Assembly (NCBI GenBank): GCA_964369225.1
Contig: CAYJER010000005.1
Span: 21,393 to 85,392 of the forward strand
Direction of reading: 5' to 3'
Origin: SIG603 sp964369225
GTDB taxonomy: Bacteria; Bacillota; Clostridia; Oscillospirales; Acutalibacteraceae
Length of the DNA stretch: 64,000 bases
Position numbers and translations under genes: made by a program
In this document: positions 51,739 through 61,676 of the stretch, in pieces
Numbering within the stretch: position 1 is the stretch's first letter
How the letters are laid out: every line of letters starts with the position of its first letter
The notes under the pieces: generated by a model
Told to the model about the DNA's origin: nothing
What the model saw: the letters and a program-made list of their open reading frames with translations, nothing else
Database searches by the model: none

Positions 51739-53364
51739 ATGGCTAAACAAATTATTTACGGTGAAGATGCAAGAAAAGCACTGTTAGAGGGTATCAATAA
51801 ACTTTCTAATACAGTTAAAATTACATTAGGACCTAAGGGCAGAAATGTAGTTCTAGACAAAAAATTTGGCGCTCCACTTATCACAAACGACGGTGTTACA
51901 ATAGCTAAAGAGATAGAGCTTGAAGACGCATTCGAGAACATGGGTGCAAGCCTTGTTAAAGAAGTTGCTACAAAAACTAACGACATAGCTGGTGACGGAA
52001 CTACTACTGCTACACTTTTAGCTCAAGCTTTAATCCGTGAGGGCATGAAAAACGTTACAGCAGGCGCTAACCCAATGGTTCTAAGAGGCGGAATGCAAAA
52101 AGCTACAGAGGCTGCTATTTCTGCAATTGTTGAGAACTCACAAAAGGTTTCAGGCGTTGAAGATATAGCTAAAGTTGCAGCAGTTTCAAGCTCAAACGAT
52201 GCTATAGGCGATTTAATAGCAGAGGCTATGGAGAAAGTAACTAGCGACGGCGTTATCACAGTTGAAGAGTCAAAAACAGCCGATACTTATTCAGAAGTAG
52301 TAGAAGGTATGATGTTCGACAGAGGCTATATTACTCCTTACATGGTTACAGATACAGACAAAATGAACGCTGTAATTGACGACGCTTTTATTCTTATTAC
52401 AGACAAGAAAATTTCAAGCATTCAAGAAATTCTACCTATCTTAGAGCAAATTGTTCAAGCTGGCAAAAAGCTTGTAATTGTTGCAGAAGATATTGAGGGC
52501 GAGGCTCTTACTACTTTAATTCTTAATAAACTTCGTGGAACATTTGTCTGTGTAGCCGTTAAGGCTCCTGGCTTTGGCGACAGAAGAAAAGAGATGTTAA
52601 TTGACATAGCTACTTTAACAGGAGGTCAAGTTATCACAGAAGAGTTAGGCTTAGACCTTAAAGAGACAGTTTTACCACAACTAGGTAGAGCAAGACAAGT
52701 TAAAATTGACAAAGAAAACACTATCATTGTAGATGGTGCTGGAAATAAAGATGTTATCGCCTCAAGAGTGGCACAAATCCGAAGCCAAATCGAGACAACA
52801 ACTTCTGACTTCGACAGAGAAAAACTACAAGAGAGACTTGCAAAACTTGCAGGCGGTGTAGCAGTTATCAAAGTTGGTGCTGCAACTGAGATAGAGATGA
52901 AAGAGAAAAAGCTAAGAATTGAAGATGCACTTGCAGCTACTAAAGCAGCTGTAGAAGAAGGCATTGTAGCTGGCGGTGGAACAGCTCTTATAGATGCTAT
53001 ACCAGCAGTTAAAGCTTTAGTAGAAACTTTAGAAGGCGATGCTAAAACAGGTGCTATGATAGTTCTTAAAGCTTTAGAAGAGCCAATGCGCCAAATCGCT
53101 TCAAATGCAGGTGTAGAGGGTTCTGTTATTGTTGACAAAATTCTAAACAAGTCAACTGTAGGCTATGGCTACAACGCACTAACAGAGGAATTCGGCGACA
53201 TGATGGGCTTTGGAATTGTAGACCCAACTAAGGTTACACGTTCAGCGCTTCAAAATGCAGCTTCAGTAGCTTCAACTGTTCTAACAACAGAGAGCCTAGT
53301 GTCAGACATTAAAGAGCCAATGCCGGCAATGCCATCAGCTCCTGATATGGGCGGAATGTATTAA
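51739..53364 (+). CDS. groEL: Chaperonin GroEL (541 aa)
   Basis: ATP-driven folding cage. TLGPKGRNVVLDKKFGAPLI, NDIAGDGTTTATLLAQALIR (ATP site), and the C-terminal Met/Gly/Pro tail (MPSAPDMGGMY). AGGAGG precedes ATG 51739. A strong terminator follows. Confidence 0.98.
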   Translation: MAKQIIYGEDARKALLEGINKLSNTVKITLGPKGRNVVLDKKFGAPLITNDGVTIAKEIELEDAFENMGASLVKEVATKTNDIAGDGTTTATLLAQALIREGMKNVTAGANPMVLRGGMQKATEAAISAIVENSQKVSGVEDIAKVAAVSSSNDAIGDLIAEAMEKVTSDGVITVEESKTADTYSEVVEGMMFDRGYITPYMVTDTDKMNAVIDDAFILITDKKISSIQEILPILEQIVQAGKKLVIVAEDIEGEALTTLILNKLRGTFVCVAVKAPGFGDRRKEMLIDIATLTGGQVITEELGLDLKETVLPQLGRARQVKIDKENTIIVDGAGNKDVIASRVAQIRSQIETTTSDFDREKLQERLAKLAGGVAVIKVGAATEIEMKEKKLRIEDALAATKAAVEEGIVAGGGTALIDAIPAVKALVETLEGDAKTGAMIVLKALEEPMRQIASNAGVEGSVIVDKILNKSTVGYGYNALTEEFGDMMGFGIVDPTKVTRSALQNAASVASTVLTTESLVSDIKEPMPAMPSAPDMGGMY

Positions 53365-53393
53365 TATACATTCAGACTAATCACAATGAATAT

Positions 53394-53429
53394 AAACTTG
53401 GTGTTTTTTCAGAAACACCAAGTTTTTTT
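53394..53429 (+). terminator. Terminator of groESL
   Basis: AAACTTGGTGTTT (53394-53406) and AAACACCAAGTTT (53413-53425) are exact arms, followed by further T. Confidence 0.92.
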
Positions 53430-53552
53430 GCATATTTATATACCCAAATCAATATTAAATCCTATTTCTTATACGATGTAATATTAAATTTTAGTTCACT
53501 TTTCCATCATTTTAGTTATTATATGAAAATATTATTATACTTTCAAATTTGA

Positions 53553-53581
53553 TTGCATTTTACGGTAAAATATGTTATAAT
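53553..53581 (+). promoter_or_regulatory. Promoter of the HD-GYP response regulator
   Basis: TTGCAT (53553-53558), 17-base spacer, TATAAT (53576-53581), 51 bases before the start codon. Confidence 0.65.
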
Positions 53582-53631
53582 TTACAAAATGAATTTAATT
53601 TAATAAAATGGAATTGTGGAAGTGAATATCT

Positions 53632-54717
53632 ATGAATAAAAAACAAAGAATTATGGTTGTAGATGACAATGTTACAAATTTAAATATAGCAAGGAAAGCT
53701 TTGTCTACCGAATATGATGTATTATTACTTCCAAGCGGTGAAAAAGCTTTAAAATTCCTTGAAAGATCTGTTCCAGACTTAATATTACTTGATGTTGAAA
53801 TGCCTGAAATGTCTGGCTTTGACTTTATAACTATCCTTAAACAAAAAGGCGAACCATTATCAGAAATTCCTGTTATTTTCGTAACTGCTAGAGATGACTC
53901 AGGCAGTGAATACGAGGGTCTAGATTTGGGTGCGGTAGATTACATAACAAAACCATTTTCATTTCAATTATTGCTTAAAAGAGTATCACTGCATTTAGCT
54001 CTTAAAAACCAACAACAAGAACTTCAAAATTATAGTGCTAATTTAGAAGTTATGGTTTCTGACAAAACAAAAGTGATACAAGAGCTTCAATATTCAATAG
54101 TACAATCAATGTCTGACATGGTTGAACGCCGTGACGGTTCAACAGGCGGACATATAATAAGAACAAAAAATTACTTAAAAGTTCTTTTAGACAAAGCAAA
54201 AGAAGATAGTAAATACAGTGATGAACTTAAAGATATCGATACTGAACTTTATTCACATGCCTCACAAATGCACGATGTAGGAAAAATTTCTATTCCTGAT
54301 ACTGTTTTACTTAAACCAGGTAGACTTACAGACTCCGAGTTTGAGTTAATGAAACACCATACAATATTCGGTGAGGAAGCAATAAACAACTCAATGAAAG
54401 ACTTAGAAGATGTAGAATTTTTAAGAGTGGCCTCAGAGTTCGCCATATCTCACCACGAGAAATGGGACGGTAGCGGTTATCCTTATGCTCTTTCAGGACT
54501 AAATATCCCAATTACAGGCAGACTAATGGCTATAGTTGATGTTTATGATGCAATTATCTCAAAACGCCCATATAAAGAAGCTCTAACCCACTCAATAGCT
54601 TGTGATATCATTCTAAAAGATAGTGGAAAGCACTTTGACCCTGAACTTGTGCAAGTATTTATGCAAATCAGCGACAAATTCAAAGAAATTTCTAACGCCT
54701 ATAAGCACTTGGGCTGA
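53632..54717 (+). CDS. Response regulator with HD-GYP domain (361 aa)
   Basis: A receiver domain (~5-120; Asp54 in LLDVEMPEMSG, Lys in ITKPFSF) is joined by a coiled coil (~125-160) to an HD-GYP phosphodiesterase domain (~165-355). The catalytic pair His214-Asp215 (MHDVGKISIPD) and the HHEKWDGSGYP motif (~275-285) are intact, so c-di-GMP hydrolysis under control of a kinase is expected. The downstream hybrid kinase, 94 bases away, is the likely partner. Confidence 0.93.
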   Translation: MNKKQRIMVVDDNVTNLNIARKALSTEYDVLLLPSGEKALKFLERSVPDLILLDVEMPEMSGFDFITILKQKGEPLSEIPVIFVTARDDSGSEYEGLDLGAVDYITKPFSFQLLLKRVSLHLALKNQQQELQNYSANLEVMVSDKTKVIQELQYSIVQSMSDMVERRDGSTGGHIIRTKNYLKVLLDKAKEDSKYSDELKDIDTELYSHASQMHDVGKISIPDTVLLKPGRLTDSEFELMKHHTIFGEEAINNSMKDLEDVEFLRVASEFAISHHEKWDGSGYPYALSGLNIPITGRLMAIVDVYDAIISKRPYKEALTHSIACDIILKDSGKHFDPELVQVFMQISDKFKEISNAYKHLG

Positions 54718-54811
54718 TATTTATGAGAAAATAAAAAGGAAAGGACAGTCACGGGGAACACTCTCCAAATTTTTATCGCATTTATGCGACAAAAATGACA
54801 AGGTCACAAAC

Positions 54812-57800
54812 ATGAGTAATTCAGATAATAACATGCTCCACACCCCGTCAAAAGATGAACTAATAGAATTAATTGAGTTCACTAAAATCGGATACTGGCG
54901 TTGGGAAGCTCAAACAAATACTGTCTTTTATAGTAAGGGATGGGCGGATATTTTAGGATATGATGTCGATGAACTAGATCCAACCATTGCCACTTGGCAA
55001 AGGTTAGTTAACCCTGAAGATTTAATCTTAATGGAAGAGCATGTAACTTCACATGTAAATGGTGAAATACCATCTTTTGATATTGAACTTAGGATGAATA
55101 AAAAAAATGGCAAAGAAATCTGGATTCAAACCAGAGGCAAAGTCATGGAATACTATAAAAATGGTAGACCTAAATATATATCAGGAGTACTAATAGATAT
55201 AAACGATTTTAAGCAAGCCTTAGCACAGATAAACGAACAAAGAGAAAGGTTCTCTGTTGCTGTAAAGCTTGCCAATTTCGCAATTTGGGAGCTAGACTGT
55301 AGAAATGGAAATATCTTCTATAGTGATGAGTTTTATTCAGTTTTAGGCTATCAAAAAGGAGAATTAACACTTAATTTTTCAGCCTGGAAAGATGAACTTA
55401 TAAGTGCAGATGATGACAACAAGCTAAAACACCACATAAACAATATAGTAATAGGCAACCAAGAGTCTTACCTGCTTGAAATTAGGGTGAAGAAAAAAGA
55501 CGGTAGCTTTTTATGGATGCGAACATTCGCAGAAGTCATAGAACGTGATGCCAACGGAAATGCAGTTAGAATAATCGGAAGTAATTTAGATGTTGACGAG
55601 CTTATAAAGTCACAAAAAAGTCTTTCTATCGCACTAAAAAAACTAGAAGACCACCAATTGCACCTTGAAGAAGAAATACAAATTAGAACAAAAGAAATAT
55701 TAGAACACGATAAAATACTTTCAAAGGTTACTGAGTTTTCTCAAAGACTAATGTCGGCTGACCATGATATTATCAGTGTAGTAGGAGACTGCCTAACCGA
55801 GTTATGCCAATTAATGGGCAGAGAAAGAATTACTTTTTGGCAAAATTTATCGGTAGACGGCGAACTCTATTGTAAAAGCATATTTAAATGGAGAAAAGGA
55901 GTAGGACAAATCTTTAGATCAAGTCCAATCGCCACCGATGCAATACTAGATAGTATAGATAATATAGTTTTGTACAATGGCGAGAATGACGATGAATACT
56001 CCAAATCCTTGCTTAATAGAATTTTACAAGGCAAACTAATTAAATTTAAACGCCACTTCCCTACCCTTTTAAATTACATTTTAAAAGAAAAAACTATGAA
56101 TGTAATTGTATCAGAAGTCCTAGACAATGAAAAAGCATTTTTAAATCAAGAAGGTGTCCATGCGGTACTTATCTCACCTGTGTATCATCACGGAAAACCA
56201 TGGGGATACCTAAGAGTAGATAATTTTACCGATGAAACACATTTTTCAGTAGCGGATGAAAACATATTAAATATTGCCGGTTCAATTTTTGCTAGTGCCG
56301 TACAAAAGGCTCAATCAGAAGAAGAACTAAGAATAGCACATGCAGAGGCTATTGCAAGCTCACAGGCAAAAAGTAATTTCCTTGCAAATATGAGCCACGA
56401 AATAAGAACTCCTATGAACGCAATTACAGGAATGTCTGAACTATTACTGCGTGAATTGGGTGAACACTCCGCCTCTGAATATGTTACAGGAATTAAGCAA
56501 GCTAGCACAAACTTGCTTTCAATAATAAATGATATACTTGATATCTCTAAGATAGAGTCAGGTAAACTTGATATTTTCGATTCACCATATACCCTATCAT
56601 CAATTCTTAACGATGCCATAACCATGGCTAGACTAAGAGCAGAAGAAAAAAGCCTAGATTTCTTCACATATATCGACAGCAAACTACCGCAACAACTACT
56701 GGGTGATGAAGGAAGACTTAAACAAATCTTAGTAAACCTATTAACAAATGCAATAAAATTTACGCCTAGCGGGCATGTATCACTGACCGTTACAGGAAAA
56801 ACTTTTGCAAATGAAGTTCACTTAAAATTTACAGTTCAAGACACAGGCATAGGAATTAGCAAGCCCGATCAAGAGCGTTTATTCGAGGAATTTGTAAGAG
56901 TCAACACAAAGAAAAACAGAAGCATTGAGGGTACTGGCTTAGGCCTTGCTATTTCAAAACAATTATGTGAAATGATGGGCGGTAAAATCAGTCTACAATC
57001 AGAACTAGGAGTAGGCTCTACATTTACAGTTGAGCTTAAGCAAGTAGTAACACACACAGAGACTATTGCATGTGTTCCTATTAAGAAAAAAATTCTACTT
57101 TATGAATCAAGAGATCTTCACATAAAATATTTAAAAAAGAGCATAGAGAACTTAGATTCTGAATGTGTATTCTGTGCTAATCAGTCAGAGTTATATGAGT
57201 GTTTGCGAGATGAAGAGTTCGATTTTCTGTTTACACCAGCACTGCATTTCAGTAAAGTTCAACAAGTGCTAACAAATAAGGATACAAAAATTGTAATGTA
57301 TTCACAGGCTCAAAACGCAAAATTTACAGATGGAATATTCACGCTTATTCTTCCAGCCAACTGTATTCAAATTTCGGCTGCTCTTAACAATACAGGTTTA
57401 ACACAATACCAAAAGGCAACAAAACACTTTTTCAGGGCTCCAGAAGCTAAAGTATTATTGGTTGACGACAATCATGTAAACCTTAGAGTAGCTAAGGGCT
57501 TGATGGAACCTTATGAATTTAGCATTGACACTGCCGAAAATGGTCTTGAAGCTGTAGAAAAAATCAAAGAAAACCGTTACGACTTAGTTTTTATGGACCA
57601 TATGATGCCAATAATGGACGGAATAGACGCTACTGTAGCTATAAGAAAAATACCAGATCCTTATTTTCTTAACTTACCAATTGTTGCATTAACTGCCAAT
57701 GCTATCATAGGCATTAAAGACATGTTCATAGAAGAAGGCATGAATGACTTCCTTGAAAAACCTATAGTCATGAAAAAATTAAATGAGATATTGACAAAAT

Positions 57801-58462
57801 GGTTGCCACTAGAAAAACAAATCGTAGTTGAAGCAATAGAAGAAACCCCCGAAGAACTTGTCACTGTTGACTATGGAGAAATCGACGGAATTAATATTGT
57901 GTCTGGAGTACGCACCATGGGTGGCAGCTATGAAAGTTATTTAGATATACTAAAAACATATCTTAACGAGGGAACAAAAAAACTTCCTATCATACAAGAG
58001 TACTATAACACAAAAGACCTTTCATCCCTTAAAACAGAAGTACACGCAATTAAGAGTTCGTCTGCGGCAATAGGAGCTTCAGATCTATCTTCAAAGGCAT
58101 ACGCACTAGAAACCGCTTCTGCAAATGAAGATTTAGAGTTTATAAAGAAAAACACTGAAGACTTTTTGCTTGAGTTGCACGGTTTGCTAAAATCAATAAA
58201 TGAATATTTGGTAAATATAACCCCTACAGACACCGAAAAGGAAGAGGGCGAGCTTATATTAATAAAAGATAAAATCGATTCGCTTATCGAAGCGTTTGAC
58301 TTTATTGATTTAGACCTAATTGAAAGCATACTAGATGAACTATTAATCTATAGTTGGCAGTCACCATACGGTGAATATTTAGATAATATAAAAACACATA
58401 TCGAATCATACGACTATGACGAGGGTATGGTATATGTACAAAAACTAAAAGAACTATTTTAA
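54812..58462 (+). CDS. Hybrid sensor histidine kinase (1216 aa)
   Basis: A soluble multi-domain phosphorelay protein. Order: PAS ~15-140 (TKIGYWRWEAQTNTVFYSKG), PAS ~145-270 (LANFAIWELDCRNGNIFYSD), coiled coil ~275-310, GAF ~315-500, HisKA with His529 (NMSHEIRTPMNAI), ATPase (LVNLLTNAIKF, DTGIGIS, GTGLGLAIS), a receiver-like segment ~755-865 without the usual Asp, a true receiver with Asp929 (LVFMDHMMPIMDG), and an HPt domain with His1078 (EVHAIKSSSAAIG). No membrane segments are seen. ATG 54812 follows AAGGTC; the frame is open upstream over the previous gene's end, but initiation there is unlikely. Confidence 0.93.
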   Translation: MSNSDNNMLHTPSKDELIELIEFTKIGYWRWEAQTNTVFYSKGWADILGYDVDELDPTIATWQRLVNPEDLILMEEHVTSHVNGEIPSFDIELRMNKKNGKEIWIQTRGKVMEYYKNGRPKYISGVLIDINDFKQALAQINEQRERFSVAVKLANFAIWELDCRNGNIFYSDEFYSVLGYQKGELTLNFSAWKDELISADDDNKLKHHINNIVIGNQESYLLEIRVKKKDGSFLWMRTFAEVIERDANGNAVRIIGSNLDVDELIKSQKSLSIALKKLEDHQLHLEEEIQIRTKEILEHDKILSKVTEFSQRLMSADHDIISVVGDCLTELCQLMGRERITFWQNLSVDGELYCKSIFKWRKGVGQIFRSSPIATDAILDSIDNIVLYNGENDDEYSKSLLNRILQGKLIKFKRHFPTLLNYILKEKTMNVIVSEVLDNEKAFLNQEGVHAVLISPVYHHGKPWGYLRVDNFTDETHFSVADENILNIAGSIFASAVQKAQSEEELRIAHAEAIASSQAKSNFLANMSHEIRTPMNAITGMSELLLRELGEHSASEYVTGIKQASTNLLSIINDILDISKIESGKLDIFDSPYTLSSILNDAITMARLRAEEKSLDFFTYIDSKLPQQLLGDEGRLKQILVNLLTNAIKFTPSGHVSLTVTGKTFANEVHLKFTVQDTGIGISKPDQERLFEEFVRVNTKKNRSIEGTGLGLAISKQLCEMMGGKISLQSELGVGSTFTVELKQVVTHTETIACVPIKKKILLYESRDLHIKYLKKSIENLDSECVFCANQSELYECLRDEEFDFLFTPALHFSKVQQVLTNKDTKIVMYSQAQNAKFTDGIFTLILPANCIQISAALNNTGLTQYQKATKHFFRAPEAKVLLVDDNHVNLRVAKGLMEPYEFSIDTAENGLEAVEKIKENRYDLVFMDHMMPIMDGIDATVAIRKIPDPYFLNLPIVALTANAIIGIKDMFIEEGMNDFLEKPIVMKKLNEILTKWLPLEKQIVVEAIEETPEELVTVDYGEIDGINIVSGVRTMGGSYESYLDILKTYLNEGTKKLPIIQEYYNTKDLSSLKTEVHAIKSSSAAIGASDLSSKAYALETASANEDLEFIKKNTEDFLLELHGLLKSINEYLVNITPTDTEKEEGELILIKDKIDSLIEAFDFIDLDLIESILDELLIYSWQSPYGEYLDNIKTHIESYDYDEGMVYVQKLKELF

Positions 58463-58467
58463 AATTA

Positions 58468-58512
58468 AAGCCCTATAAACGCAACAAATGCTGTTTATAG
58501 GGCTTAATCTTT
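58468..58512 (+). terminator. Terminator, bidirectional, after hybrid kinase
   Basis: AAGCCCTATAAAC (58468-58480) and GTTTATAGGGCTT (58493-58505) are exact arms, followed by AATCTTTTG. It also serves the convergent DUF378 gene. Confidence 0.8.
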
Positions 58513-58514
58513 TG

Positions 58515-58730
58515 TTATTCATCTCTTGTGCTCATTCCGTTTTGCTTAAACAAGAACGAAATACACCAAACTGCACTAATTCCCACTAGTGTATAGATAA
58601 TTCGTGATAACAAAGCGTCTTGCCCTCCGAATATCCATGCCACAAGGTCGAATTCAAATAGACCGATAAGTCCCCAGTTTAAACCGCCGATAATGGTTAA
58701 AACCAAGGCAATGACATCTACTACAAACAT
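58515..58730 (-). CDS. DUF378 small membrane protein (71 aa)
   Basis: Two membrane segments (~4-24, ~43-62). VIALVLTIIGGLNWGLIGLF and LSRIIYTLVGISAVWCISF are the DUF378 pattern (Bacillus YuzA type). AAAGGTGG precedes ATG. Function unknown. Confidence 0.92.
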   Translation of the reverse strand: MFVVDVIALVLTIIGGLNWGLIGLFEFDLVAWIFGGQDALLSRIIYTLVGISAVWCISFLFKQNGMSTRDE

Positions 58731-58796
58731 ATTTATACCACCTTTTATTTAGTATTTACTTAAAGTATATGTTATAATGTCTGTAATATTCATAAA

Positions 58797-60209
58797 TTAT
58801 TTTTTTATAGTCCAACTAATGGAATTTGCGTTGTCTGTAACCACTACATTTCTCTTTGCTAACTCGTCTCTTATCGCATCGGCTGTAGCCCAATCTTTTT
58901 CGGCTCTTGCCTTAGTTCTTCTAGCAATTAGGTCTTCAATTTCTGCTGCTTCTTCGGCACTAATTCCTAAATCTTCCTCTTGATTATTAGCTTGATTAAT
59001 TAAGTCTAGGCTTAAAACTGTGTCATAGCTTTCAATAACCGCTAACTTTGTAGCATCGTTTAAGTCAGACTTTAGCACTTCATGAAGTAAAGTAATTCCC
59101 ATTGCACAGGCTAGGTCATTTCCAACTGCATCTATAAACTTGTTTTTCCAAACACTTAGATTTTCTTGTGATACTTCACCTTCTGCATTAAGTTTAGCTA
59201 TTCTAGCAATTAATTTATCAAAGGCGGTTACAGCGTTATCAAGGCTCTCAAAAGAGAAGGCTAGAGGTCTTCTGTAATGGCTTTGCAAACAGAAAAATCT
59301 ATATGCTAAAGGATTATAACCCTTTTCTTCTAACAATGAAACTGTCAAGAAATCTCCTTTAGACTTACTCATCTTGCCTCTTGCATCGTTTAGGTGAAGA
59401 ACATGGAACCAATAATTACACCATTTATGCCCAATGTATGCCTCACTTTGTGCAATTTCATTTGTATGGTGTGGGAATGCGTTGTCAACTCCACCGCAGT
59501 GAATGTCAAGATACTCACCTAAATACTTCATACAAATTGCTGAACACTCTATATGCCAACCTGGGTAACCAATTCCCCATGGACTATCCCATTTTAATTC
59601 TTGATCATCAAATTTAGATTTAGTAAACCAAAGAACAAAGTCTGCTTTATTTCTTTTGTTGTCATCAAGCTCAACATCATCACGAACAGCAGTAGCTAAA
59701 TCTTCCTCTGAAAAGTTTCCGAAAACATAATAATTTTCTAATTTTGCTGTGTCAAAATACACATTTCCGCCAGATATATAAGCAAAACCTTTTTCAATAA
59801 GAGTAGAAACAAGCTCTATATATTCGGCAATACAATCAGTTGCTGGAATGCAAATTTCAGGTCTTTTAATTCCTAGTTTTTCACAGTCACCAAAAAAAGC
59901 ATCTGTATAAAACTTAGCAATCTCTAAAACTGTCTTTTTCTCACGCTTAGCGCCTTTAAGCATTTTGTCTTCGCCAGTGTCGGCATCGCTTGAAAGGTGA
60001 CCAACGTCTGTTATATTCATAACTCTTTTAACATCATAGCCTTCATAACTAAGATATTTCTCAAGTATGTCTTCCATAATATAGGTTCTAAGGTTTCCAA
60101 TATGTGCAAAATGATACACAGTAGGTCCACATGTGTACATGCGAACAACGCCCTCTTCAAATGGTTTAAATTCTTCCCTTGTGTTTGTAAGTGAATTGTA
60201 AAGTTTCAT
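58797..60209 (-). CDS. cysS: Cysteinyl-tRNA synthetase (470 aa)
   Basis: Charges tRNA-Cys. HIGH-type TVYHFAHIGNLRTY, zinc ligands in MYTCGPTVYH, WHIECSAICMKYLG, and HHTNEIAQSEA, and KMSKS-type GKMSKSKGDF are intact. It lies 12 bases after aroD, so both are read from the aroD promoter. Confidence 0.96.
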   Translation of the reverse strand: MKLYNSLTNTREEFKPFEEGVVRMYTCGPTVYHFAHIGNLRTYIMEDILEKYLSYEGYDVKRVMNITDVGHLSSDADTGEDKMLKGAKREKKTVLEIAKFYTDAFFGDCEKLGIKRPEICIPATDCIAEYIELVSTLIEKGFAYISGGNVYFDTAKLENYYVFGNFSEEDLATAVRDDVELDDNKRNKADFVLWFTKSKFDDQELKWDSPWGIGYPGWHIECSAICMKYLGEYLDIHCGGVDNAFPHHTNEIAQSEAYIGHKWCNYWFHVLHLNDARGKMSKSKGDFLTVSLLEEKGYNPLAYRFFCLQSHYRRPLAFSFESLDNAVTAFDKLIARIAKLNAEGEVSQENLSVWKNKFIDAVGNDLACAMGITLLHEVLKSDLNDATKLAVIESYDTVLSLDLINQANNQEEDLGISAEEAAEIEDLIARRTKARAEKDWATADAIRDELAKRNVVVTDNANSISWTIKK

Positions 60210-60221
60210 TAATTACTCCTT

Positions 60222-60917
60222 TTAACTATATATAATTTTATGTAATGTTTCACTGTCAATTTGTCCTGGTGCAGAAGCGCTTACTCCTGCTGCAAAGCTA
60301 AGGCAAGAACCTATTTGCTCTGGGCAAAGTCTAGTAGCAAGACCTAATTTTGACATTGAAATTCCTATTATTGGTGAATTTATTTGACTAGTCTCATACA
60401 CTGCCTCCATAAATCCTGTAACATCAGTCAATTTCTTTGGCATTACAGCTATCTTAGGAATGTCAGCACCTATTGCTTCCATTCTAGCAAACTCCGCCTT
60501 AATATCATCTTTTTTTGGCGTATGTGTAAAATAGTGGCTTGAAACAATGCTTAAAATTTGCTTTTCCTTAGCTAGGTTTATTATTTCACAGTCTGCCGAA
60601 ATTATTTCTATGTCTATAAAATCTACAAGTTTAGTGTTTATAACATCTGTGACTAACTTTTTGTAAGTTTCACAGTCTCTATTTCCACCTTGAGCCAATG
60701 TCCTAAATGTAAAAAGCAGTTTTTTATTTTTAATTAAATTTCTAACTTTTTTAAGTTCAGATAAAATATCGTCTTGAAAAAAGTCCGCTCTCCATTCAAT
60801 TATGTCACAAGGGCAGTTATCAAGTATTAAAAGCTCTTTCTTGAGTTCTTCCGAAGTTTTTGCAATCGCTGGGACACAAATTAATGCTTTGTTATTAAAA
60901 ATTATTTTTCTGTTCAT
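60222..60917 (-). CDS. aroD: 3-dehydroquinate dehydratase, type I (231 aa)
   Basis: Third step of the shikimate pathway. The Schiff-base Lys is in IPKIAVMPKKLTDV (~158-171) and the catalytic His in SIVSSHYFTH (~129-138). CDIIEWRADFF is the early substrate-binding motif. Other aro genes are not in the window. Confidence 0.93.
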   Translation of the reverse strand: MNRKIIFNNKALICVPAIAKTSEELKKELLILDNCPCDIIEWRADFFQDDILSELKKVRNLIKNKKLLFTFRTLAQGGNRDCETYKKLVTDVINTKLVDFIDIEIISADCEIINLAKEKQILSIVSSHYFTHTPKKDDIKAEFARMEAIGADIPKIAVMPKKLTDVTGFMEAVYETSQINSPIIGISMSKLGLATRLCPEQIGSCLSFAAGVSASAPGQIDSETLHKIIYS

Positions 60918-60948
60918 GTAATCCTCACATTACTATGTATAATAATAA

Positions 60949-60977
60949 AGTATACCTTTTTATTGTGAAAAAGTCAA
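60949..60977 (-). promoter_or_regulatory. Sigma-A promoter of aroD-cysS
   Basis: TTGACT (60972-60977), 17-base spacer, TATACT (60949-60954) on the minus strand. Confidence 0.75.
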
Positions 60978-61025
60978 AGACTTTGTTGTAAAAATTTTAT
61001 TAAAAGAAAGGATTTAACTTTATTT

Positions 61026-61559
61026 ATGGAAAAATTCAAAAAAAGATACGTTCTTTATGGAATTTTAGCTTTGATTAGCATATTTATAATGTATTTTTCA
61101 TTTAATGCTGTTAGAATATTATTTTTCTCTGAAACAGTTGTAATTTCTGAATTTACAAATGATTATAATGATTTTATGACTGCTTATGAAAACACTATCA
61201 GCGATTTACCCGAGGGAATTATTGTAGAAAAAACCGCAGTTGAAGTTGATAAAGAAAACGGCAGCTATTATTTCGCCGTAACAATTAAGAATACAAACGG
61301 ACACGCCGATTATCTTTCTTGCCAAATATACCATGATGAAAACATGATAGACGAATACGGCACAGACCCACTAGCTAGAGAAACCATGGTTATGATATCT
61401 GGCGGAGCTAGCTACACATTTGATTTTAATTCAATAATTCTAAGTGATGTAAACAGTTTTGAAGAAGATTTTAAGAACGTTTACTTAGAGATAAAGTTTA
61501 GTCAAGATATGGGCAGAATATATATACCAGTAGGTTTTACCGATAATACAATACAATAA
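61026..61559 (+). CDS. Membrane-anchored extracellular protein (177 aa)
   Basis: A single N-terminal membrane segment (YVLYGILALISIFIMYFSF, ~8-27) is followed by a beta-rich extracellular part (YYFAVTIKNTNGHADYLSCQ; the late YTFDFNSIILSDVNSFEEDF). The look is of an immunoglobulin-like DUF4352-type fold but no family is claimed. AAAGGA precedes ATG 61026. Confidence 0.75.
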   Translation: MEKFKKRYVLYGILALISIFIMYFSFNAVRILFFSETVVISEFTNDYNDFMTAYENTISDLPEGIIVEKTAVEVDKENGSYYFAVTIKNTNGHADYLSCQIYHDENMIDEYGTDPLARETMVMISGGASYTFDFNSIILSDVNSFEEDFKNVYLEIKFSQDMGRIYIPVGFTDNTIQ

Positions 61560-61613
61560 ATTTAGTTAAAGTTAATAAAAAGCATATTAACCATATGTTT
61601 TTATAAATTTTAC

Positions 61614-61642
61614 TTGTTTTTTAGAATATCTTGTGGTATAAT
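61614..61642 (+). promoter_or_regulatory. Promoter of the CNNM/CorC gene
   Basis: TTGTTT (61614-61619), 17-base spacer, TATAAT (61637-61642). It excludes an upstream in-frame start at 61614 for the next gene. Confidence 0.75.
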
Positions 61643-61676
61643 TAAAAAAAATATTAAAGAGGTGATTGTTCCTATT

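Noticed and set aside
52626..53150. Long open frame on the strand opposite groEL
   Set aside because: It is an Ala/Ser/Ile-rich shadow of groEL codon use, with no ribosome site and no recognisable domain.
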